Origin: Euglena gracilis
Lineage: Eukaryota; Euglenida; Euglenophyceae; Euglenales
Direction: 5' to 3'
NCBI GenBank assembly: GCA_039621445.1
Contig: CP154956.1
Span: forward strand, 66,046,257-66,110,256
Length of the DNA stretch: 64,000 nucleotides
A program made the translations under genes and the position numbers. This document shows, one piece after another, positions 57,386 through 64,000 of the stretch. The notes under the pieces are model-generated. The model saw only the letters and a program-made list of their open reading frames with translations. It searched no databases and was not told the DNA's origin. How positions within the stretch are numbered: position 1 is the first letter of the stretch; each line of letters opens with the position of its first letter.

Positions 57386-57800
57386 GGTAGGCTGGGGGGG
57401 GGGGGGTTGTGGGTAGTCGGCCGACTACCCAACTGGTCGGCCGACTGGGCCTGGTCGGTGGCTGGGGTAGTGGGTAGTCGGCCGACTAGTCGGCGAAATA
57501 TCTAATAATATCTATATATATATAATATATATATAATAAATATCTAATGTACTAACGGGTCAAAACTGCCGACTTTTAAGCCCCCTCCATGAAAAAAGGG
57601 ATCACATGAAAATCCTTTAGAAATGCAAGCATTCTGCATTACGAGGGGCAGAAAACTCCGCCCCCCCCCCCCCCCCCACCCGAGCCTCAAATAACAAAAT
57701 CCTTTCTATTTTGGCAACATACTTGGGGGCTAAGTCCTTTTTGTGGCTCATTTTGGCATAGGCAGGGGGGGGGTCCGCCCCCCCCCCCCCGCACCCCGAA
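57386..57800. mobile_element. GTCGGCCGAC TIR element, left-end fragment
   Basis: GGCGGTAGGCTGGGG, GTAGTCGGCCGACTACCCAA, GACTTTTAAGCCCC, CATGAAAATCCTTTAGAAAT and CAAATAACAAAATCCTTTCT appear in the order seen in the other copies. No right end is present. A TATATATAATATATATAAT stretch is embedded at 57505-57540. Confidence 0.65.
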
Positions 57801-57899
57801 AAGGGGGGCCTGGTGGAACTATTTTATGGGGGGAGGTGGTAAAGAAACAGCGCATGGGGGCCCAGGCACATGGGGGGGTCCCGCGGGACCCCCCTATCG

Positions 57900-58690
57900 A
57901 GTTGCGAACTCAACCGGACCGGTCGAGTTCGAGGGGGGGAGGGGGTGTTCGGGGTCTGGACTAACAAAAAAACAGGGGGGGAGCCCAGGCACCGACCCAC
58001 CTGTTGAGGTCCGAACTCAACCAGACAAGGGGGGGGGTTGGCACCCGAACTCGACAGCCTAGCCTCCATACGGGAGTGGTTTGAGATACACTTCATGGGT
58101 TTTCTGGACCACAGCAACTTTTGCAAAGGAACGAACCGTATTTTGGTGGCCACCTGGCAACGAAAGTGGCGGGAGGTGTCACAAACCACCTTGTTCATTT
58201 CCACACAGGATGGTTTTTTTGGGGATCAACACCCCACAGAATGCACACTTTTCTTCTTTTGGGGGAAAGGGGGTGTGGGAGTGGGATCGGGAGGCAGCAA
58301 CCCACGAGGAGGAGAGGAGGAGACAGCAACAGAACATTGTTCGGCAGGCGGGAAAAACGAGGAACAACGGAATGGTCCTGATTTACAACAGCGTGCTCTG
58401 CAGACGGTGGAGCACAAAAGTTCCCCCATGCCGACCACCGCTCAACGTTCCATGCTATTGCCTCGCCATTCCATTTTTTTTTGTTGGGTTGTCCTTGTAC
58501 GGCAAAGGTGCCATGGGTCTCTTTCCTTTTTGGCATCTTTGATGTCCACAGCGAGGAAATCGTCTGTCCGGGGAGGGGGTGGCACCAGTGTATCGACCAA
58601 GTTTGCCGTCCGTTTCGAAGAAGCTGTGTACAAAAAAAAAGAGAGAAAACTCTCCACGCCGGTTTTGAAGGACATTTTTTGGGCTTTCAT
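57900..58690 (-). pseudogene. Broken PHD-finger element gene, copy 3
   Basis: On this strand SKRTANLVDTLVPPPPRTDD (near 58600) is followed by KCAFCGVLIPKK (near 58220) and, one frame over, VEMNKVVCDTSRHFRC (near 58180). The same blocks occur in copy 2 and in the intact 43892-44140 ORF. The change of frame lies at the A-run CCAAAAAAACC (58215). It is a decayed relative, not an expressed host gene. Confidence 0.5.
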
Positions 58691-58714
58691 GGAAAAAAAT
58701 GCACTGAAAATCGT

Positions 58715-58945
58715 GCACGGATTTCAGGGCAGGGGCCGAACCTAAACACGAATTTCAGGGCAGGCGCCAAACCTGAACACAAATTTCAGGGCAGGCTCCA
58801 AAACCTGAACACAAATGTCAGGGAAGGCGCCGAGACTGAACACGAATTTCAGGGCAGGCGCTAAAAAAGTGCGTCAAAAAACAGAAAAAAACGTCGCGCA
58901 CGCATGGCGTGAAGCATGAACACGAATTTCAGGGCAGGCACGGGG
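58715..58945. repeat. GAATTTCAGGGCAGGCGCC tandem repeat
   Basis: Five units of about 40-44 bases share (A/G)AACACGAATTTCAGGGCAGG. Inverted relatives lie at 55687 and direct relatives at 38690-38720. The array follows the broken PHD copy just as the equivalent array does at 37-38.7 kb. Confidence 0.8.
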
Positions 58946-58964
58946 CAGGCTTTGAACACGTTTT

Positions 58965-59055
58965 AGAGAATCGTGCCCGAGCCCAGCGTTCAGCCTGAAA
59001 GCAGGTTCACAAGGCCCTTCGGCTGAACGCTGGGATCAGGCACGGTTTTTTAAGT
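58965..59055. repeat. Hairpin CGTGCCCGAGCCCAGCGTTC
   Basis: The left arm 58971-58995 is inverted at 59018-59048 around AAGGCCCTTCGG. It parallels the GGCTGAGCCCAGATTTCAGC hairpin at 38755-38870. Confidence 0.75.
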
Positions 59056-59154
59056 TGAAACTGTTTCACAAAGTCACGGGTACCCCAATGTAAGCAATTT
59101 TATTCTAGCCGGATTCCCACTTGCTATTTTTGGGCGTTTTCAAGTGTTCACGGC

Positions 59155-59245
59155 AGAGCTGGCGTTTTTTTTAAAAAAAAAGCGACAGCGGTTTTTTTTA
59201 AAAAAAAGCAAAAAAGCACAATTTTTTTAAAAAGGACGAGACGCC
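59155..59245. repeat. GCG-TTTTTTTTAAAAAAAA hairpin modules
   Basis: Two CGTTTTTTTTAAAAAAAAAGCG-like dyads plus ATTTTTTTAAAAAGG. They resemble the T-run/A-run hairpins of the 49.7-54.1 kb units. Confidence 0.75.
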
Positions 59246-59574
59246 AGCAACGCAAAGTCCAAAAAAAACCACACACACACACGCCCCCCCCCCTTTCCCT
59301 GACTTTTGAAATGACCTTTGATCCATCTTTGGCAACAGCCGGGTTCAAAAGCAATGACGGTCATTCGCTTTCGTCATCACTGGGGGAAGGTGAGCCAGAT
59401 GGGTTCAAAGCGCAAAATAGGAAGGTCATCTTGCCAGCCTTCTCAAACCCCAAATTTGTCCCCTTTTGACCACAAACATGACCCATCATGGAAAAATTGC
59501 ACTCCAGATTTTGCCGTGGATGCCAAACAACCTGAAAGATGCAACCCCAATCAGGGAATTTCTTAAGCCGGAGG

Positions 59575-60260
59575 GTACCCTACCCCCCGGGGGGGGGTCC
59601 AGCCAGCCAGCAGCTCAAATCCAGCCAGCAGCCCAAATTCGGGCTGGGAGCCCCCCCCCCCGGGGGTCGACTGAAATAAAGTCGGGTCCAGCCCGGCCGG
59701 AGGCCGGGCCAGCCGGCCGAAGGCTGGGCCAGCCGGCCGCAGGCTGGCCAGCCAACTGGGCTGCCCAGCTCACCTATCCCTGCATTTTTTCCCCTCACCA
59801 CAGCTTCCTCCACAACAGCCCCCAGCCTTGATCTAGCTCCATCCACCAAAATGTCGAAAATGGCAAAAATGTGTTAGAAAATTTTGTTTTTCACTGACCC
59901 AGCCCAGCCCAGCCCCCTCCAGCCCCGGACCCTCCCCCCCCTCCCCCCCCCCCCCGGGGGGGGGGGGCCAGCCAGCAGCTCAAATCCAGCCAGCAGCCTT
60001 TTTGCCAGCCAGAGGCTGGACCCCCCCCCGGGGGGGTCCTTAAGAAATTCCCTGACCCCAATGTGCAAAGGGATGGAGCCCAGGCACAGGAGGTCCCACG
60101 GGACCCCTTGTCGAGTTGCAAATTCAACCGGACGGTCGAGTCCGAGGGGGGGAGGGGGGTCCGGGGTTTGGACTGGTCATGCACAGGGCGGGGGGGGCTC
60201 GCAGGACCCCCCTGTCGAGGTCCGAACTCAACCAGACAAGGCGGGGGTTTGGGACCCGAA
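59575..60260. repeat. CAGCCAGCAGCTCAAATCCA / poly-C repeat cluster
   Basis: GCCAGCCAGCAGCTCAAATC occurs at about 59591 and 59967, each behind a C/G-run block. GGCCGGCCGAAGGC-like units lie at 59695-59750. The GTTGCAAATTCAACCGGACGGTCGAG stretch at 60114 is a relative of the word found in the tandem units and at 57900. Confidence 0.75.
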
Positions 60261-60297
60261 TTCGACTGCCTGCCCCTGATGGTGGAAGGCCTTAAAT

Positions 60298-60560
60298 TTG
60301 TCTCGCTTGCCACCAATGATTGAACACAGATGGGCGAAATGGTTTGACCGTGTCAAAGAAAGATTGAGAGCAAAAGAGGCTTCCCCGTTGTCCTCAACAA
60401 ACGTACGTGCGGTGTTTATTTGCCCCGGAGACGAACTTGAATCTGCAAACCTGGGGTCCAAAATGTTGGCCAAAAGGAAAAAGGGACATTTCAATGCCTC
60501 TTTGCTTCTTCGGACAACCTCTTTGTATCCACCCCCAACTGGTGCCATCATCCCCCCCTA
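60298..60560. other. Short coherent frame on both strands, unassigned
   Basis: The + strand reads HRWAKWFDRVKERLRAKEAS and the - strand reads KCPFFLLANILDPRFADSSS. The latter recalls the LDPRF word of hAT transposases, but nothing else of that domain is visible. I cannot choose a strand. Confidence 0.2.
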
Positions 60561-60860
60561 TTTGACCCCCCCCCTAATTGGCTAATTGGCCTCCGGGACA
60601 AGACCGGCCAATTTTGGCAAGTCCTCAAAAGGGCTCAAAAAACCTCCAAAAACTTCCATTCCGAAAATTTTCAAATTTGCCGGATAAGAAAAAGTCATGA
60701 CGAATCCAAATATGCAGAAAAAATGACCAATATTGCACAGGTAAAAAATTAGGGGGTAGGGGTCCTCGAGCCCCCCCCCCCTAATTGTCCCCCCCCCCTA
60801 ATTGGCCAATTGGGGTTCTGAAGGAGCCCAGCCATTAGCCAAATAGAGGGGGGGGGTGAG
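60555..60860. repeat. Poly-C/CTAATTGGCCAATTGG foldback
   Basis: CCCCCCTAATTGGCTAATTGGC (60570) and CCCCCTAATTGGCCAATTGGGG (60792) bracket a 200 bp AT-rich segment. Both contain ATTGGC(C/T)AATTGG dyads. Confidence 0.6.
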
Positions 60861-60906
60861 GGTACCACAGCGCTCGTTGAGGAGTCAAGGCAGAAAACTG
60901 CCCTTG

Positions 60907-61490
60907 TTATGTATGTATGTATGTACGTATGTATGTATGTATGTATGTATGTATGTATGTATGTATGTATGTATGTATGTATGTATGTATGTATGTATGT
61001 ATGTATGTATGTATGTATGTATGTATGTATGTATGTATGTATGTATGTATGTATGTATGTATGTATGTATGTATGTGTGTATGTATGTGTGTATGTATGT
61101 ATGTATGTATGTATGTATGTATGTATGTATGTATGTATGTATGTATGTATGTATGTATGCATGTATGTATGTATGTATGTATGTATGCATGTATGTATGT
61201 ATGTATGTATGTATGTATGTATGTATGTATGTATGTATATATGTATGCATGCATGCATGCATGCATCATGCATGTATGTATGTATGCATTCATGCACGCA
61301 TGCATGCATGCATGTATGTATGTATGTATGTATGTATGTATGTATGTATGTATGTTTGTATGTATGTATGTATGTATGTATGTATGTATGTATGTATGTA
61401 TGTATGCATGCATGCATGAATGTATGTATGCATGTATGCATGTATGCATGCATGCATGCATATATGTATGTTTGTATGTGTGCTCATTTT
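60907..61490. repeat. ATGT microsatellite, about 580 bp
   Basis: Almost pure (TATG)n for the first 230 bases, then with scattered ATGC and GTGT variants that increase to the right. All long frames of Met-Tyr-Val-Cys or His-Thr-Tyr-Ile repeats here are artefacts. Confidence 0.97.
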
Positions 61491-63029
61491 TAAAAAAAAC
61501 TATTCTTTGCAGGTCACGTTTTGGACAGTTGTCAGATTTTGGCCCTGCCCATCTTCCCCTCTCTGTGGTGCTGGTCAGCCCAAATTTCTAGCAGCTCAAA
61601 TTTCTAGCCCTCACCCAGCAACTCCCCTGGGGTTTTTTTTTTAAAGAGATGCATGGTTGGGACATGGATTCACTTAACCTCCGTGATCCCCCACCTGGGG
61701 ATTTTTGAGAGTGGGCTGAAGCAGATGGAGCCCTCTCTCCTTCCCCGGAGGGTGGGGTGGGTCATGTTTCATGGGTCAATCTAGGGGCTCCGATTTAAAT
61801 TCAAAAAAATTCTTGCCCTTAAGCACCAAAGGTTTTTTGTTTGCAAAGTGCGAGGCCGAACCAAGACCGGCTGGTGCCAACCATAGATTCAGTTGGTGAC
61901 CTGGGAGGGGGGGGGACCAGGGTTCGATATAAGGAGGGCGTACATGGTTTAGGTGGGGGGGTGTCCCCCCCCCCCTCCTGGCCCGCAGGGGGGGTCCGGA
62001 CCACCCCCCCCCACCTGCAAGGGGCCCTCCCACCGGGACCCCAGCGGTGCCCAGCCTCCCCGTGGCGGGAGGGGGTCAACGTGCCGACGGCGCGGCGAAC
62101 CGGGCCAAAATTCTGGGAAGAGGTGGACCCTCCCCACCTAAGTGGTCTTCTTTTTTTTTTTTTCCCCCCTTTTATTTTGGGACCCGAACCTCAAATCCCA
62201 ACCTTCAACCCACAACCCAGGCCCCCAACTCCCAACCCTCTAGTTGTCTGCTGATTCTGGCCCTCGGAATGGCTGGGTCTTGTTTTCCTCGTATGTGCAT
62301 TGTCTTCTTGTAACGAACAGGTACCCTACAATTTCATCCTCACACATGCATCCATTTTAACCCCTACTGCACACATCCATATGCCAAAAGTCTCGCCAGA
62401 AAACACACCGGGTCATGTGCAATCTCCTCCCAGAGTCATGTCGTCTTTGCCACATACAAAAAGCTCAGTGGGAATGGGGGCCGCTCCACACCAACGAGCA
62501 GTTAACACAGCTGCTGTGAAAAGCTGGAACGCTTGGAGGTATTTTGTAAGGTGGCAAGTAGGGTCTTGGGATTGAACTAGCTTTTATGCCTGGCAGGGCT
62601 AGACCAACGAATGGGACGTCCTGTAATTTTTCCAGTGCCCCCTACCTGCCTTCACACAGTTGGTACCAAAGTCAATTTCTGGCTTCCAAAAAATTTTGCT
62701 GGATGAATTGTGCAGGCTGGCTGGATGAAGTGAACACAGATTCAGGATTGTATGATGATTTTTCTGTATTATAAATTCCTTTTTGATTGCGAACGACAGA
62801 AATTTGGTAATATAAGTAGACAATTGAGTATCGTTGAATTTCATCTTCTGCATACACCACCGCAGAAAAACATAAAGGGATAATGAGGCATTTGTGCAAC
62901 GGAATCACGACAACACACACCCTTGTGACACACATATTTTGCAAACAGCAATTGGCAACCTTGCTCTGGACACAAATTCCAAGGTTTTGTAACTGTCAAA
63001 TTCTGTCATAACAACCATTCTTACGCCTC
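61491..63029. other. Spacer without recognised gene
   Basis: 61900-62070 is a poly-G/poly-C foldback with GGTCCGGACC. 62160-62250 is C-rich with CCCAACC words. A short frame near 62340-62580 (CCCCTACTGCACACATCC onward) has no domain. No gene was called. Confidence 0.45.
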
Positions 63030-63084
63030 AACGTCCTCAACCTGACTTTTTCTCAACGTCCCTGGACCAACAGCGACTTGAACA

Positions 63085-63970
63085 CCGCTGTCCCTCGCGA
63101 ACCTCTCCGCCGCTCCCCCGGGGTAAGGCTTGCTGCCGAAAACTTTGACACCCCTCGCCCTCGCGTACCTCTCTGCCAATCCCCGGGGTAAGGCTTGCTG
63201 CCGAAAACTTTGACACCCCTCGCCCTCGCGAACCTCTCCGCCGCTCCCCCGGGGTAAGGCTTGCTGCCGAAAACTTTGACACCCCTCGCCCTCGCGAACC
63301 TCTCCGCCGCTCCCCCGGGGGTAGGGCTTGCTGCCGAAAACTTTGACACCCCTCGCCCTCGCGAACCTCTCCGCCGCTCCCCCTTGGGTAAGGCTTGCTG
63401 CCGAAAACTTTGCCACCCCTCGCCCTCGCGAACCTCTCCGCCGCTCCCCCGGGGTAAGGCTTGCTGCCGAAAACTTTGACACCCCTCGCCCTCGCGAACC
63501 ACTCCGCCGCTCCCCCGGGGTAAGGCTTGCTGCCGAAAAATTTGACACCCCTCGCCCTCGCGAACCACTCCGCCGCTCCCCCGGGGTAAGGCTTGCTGCC
63601 GAAAACTTTGACACCCCTCGCCCTCGCGAACCACTCCGCCGCTCCCCCTGGGGTAAGGCTTGCTGCCGAAAACTTTGCCACCCCTCGCCCTCGCGAACCT
63701 CTCCGCCGCTCCCCCGGGGTAAGGCTTGCTGCCGAAAACATTGACACCCCTCGCCCTCGCGAACCACTCCGCCGCTCCCCCGGGGTAAGGCTTGCTGCCG
63801 AAAAATTTGACACCCCTCGCCCTCGCGAACCACTCCGCCGCTCCCCCGGGGTAAGGCTTGCTGCCGAAAACTTTGACACCCCTCGCCCTCGCGAACCTCT
63901 CCGCCGCTCCCCCGGGGTAAGGCTTGCTGCCGAAAACTTTGACACCCCTCGCCCTCGCGAACCTCCAAGG
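63085..63970. repeat. 66 bp-period minisatellite, about 13 units
   Basis: The word CTTGCTGCCGAAAA recurs every 65-67 bases (63129, 63194, 63260 and so on to 63924). Because 66 is a multiple of three, two - strand frames stay open through the array, as 22-residue repeats ending GEGCQSFRQQALPRGSGG or RGRGVSKFSAASLTPGERR. No start context, splice signal or family supports translation. The array stops about 30 bases before the window edge. Confidence 0.9.
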
Positions 63971-64000
63971 TGAGGTTGCTGCCGCAAATTTTCAACCCAG

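Noticed and set aside
58038-58745. 235-codon + strand frame
   Set aside because: It is antisense to the broken PHD-family copy and to repeat units; no motif on this strand.
60228-60551. hAT transposase fragment on the - strand
   Set aside because: Based on one short LDPRF-like word; the neighbouring dimerisation motifs are absent and the other strand is equally open.
60749-61591. Long open frames of Met-Tyr-Val-Cys and His-Thr-Tyr-Ile repeats
   Set aside because: They are the translation of an ATGT microsatellite in every frame; no start or splice context and no non-repeat sequence.
1-64000. Bacterial, phage or organelle origin
   Set aside because: Spliced SKP1 and TFIIA-gamma, a retroelement fragment and massive repeats exclude it.

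Overview
This is a low-gene-density, repeat-choked piece of a eukaryotic nuclear genome, and its introns point to a euglenid alga (Euglena-like). Coding sequence is split into short exons. Some introns are ordinary GT-AG or GC-AG. At least four others lack canonical ends, and all but one of these (49.2-51.1 kb, only a 3-base repeat) are flanked by direct repeats of 6-9 bases. All four carry a perfectly complementary pair just inside their two ends, with CAG near +4 and CTG near -8. That is the published signature of euglenid nonconventional introns, recalled here and not looked up. Short AG-ended pyrimidine tracts directly upstream of start codons also fit spliced-leader trans-splicing. The species cannot be named from sequence alone.

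Four split genes can be read. (1) A CAP/SCP-domain protein on the + strand, 10.2-21.7 kb, has at least 12 exons in compatible phase and an IQ-like motif after the CAP domain. (2) The TFIIA small (gamma) subunit is on the + strand, 24.7-28.4 kb. Its second intron contains in-frame exons for a WWE domain, so the gene could encode a TFIIA-gamma with a WWE domain spliced into it. (3) A complete four-exon SKP1 is on the - strand, 33.3-32.3 kb; its third intron is nonconventional and has been hit by a small insertion. (4) A type I DAHP-synthase-like gene starts on the + strand at 49.0 kb. Its second exon lies in a ~1.5 kb unit that is tandemly triplicated (49.7-54.1 kb), and the rest of the enzyme is not in the window. 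A tRNA-like gene (tRNA-Pro CGG by its anticodon loop) lies at 45.24-45.31 kb on the - strand.

The rest is dominated by foldback and terminal-inverted-repeat elements. 1-10 kb holds poly-C/G inverted-repeat elements and no clear gene. 12.6-13.9 kb and 18.4-21.3 kb hold palindromes built on a TGCGCAAATGCGCA-like core; the second set sits in a 2.85 kb element with perfect 23 bp inverted ends inside a CAP-gene intron. 33.6-34.1 kb is the 3' end of a non-LTR-retrotransposon-like polyprotein. 35.3-40.6 kb is a TIR element (GTCGGCCGAC family) with a nested insertion carrying a truncated tyrosine-recombinase-like ORF; a short deleted copy is at 54.1-55.3 kb and a fragment at 57.4 kb. 40.8-42.2 kb is studded with GGCGCAATTGCGCC palindromes. 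43.58-44.84 kb is a compact TIR element carrying an intact PHD-finger ORF, with broken relatives at 37.9-38.5 and 57.9-58.7 kb. The window ends with a 580 bp ATGT microsatellite and a 66 bp-period minisatellite running towards the right edge.

The host genes do not form an operon or pathway: one acts in transcription initiation (TFIIA), one in ubiquitin ligases (SKP1), one in aromatic amino acid synthesis (DAHP synthase) and one is of unknown role (CAP). What links them is the intron biology and the mobile elements that fill their introns and spacers.
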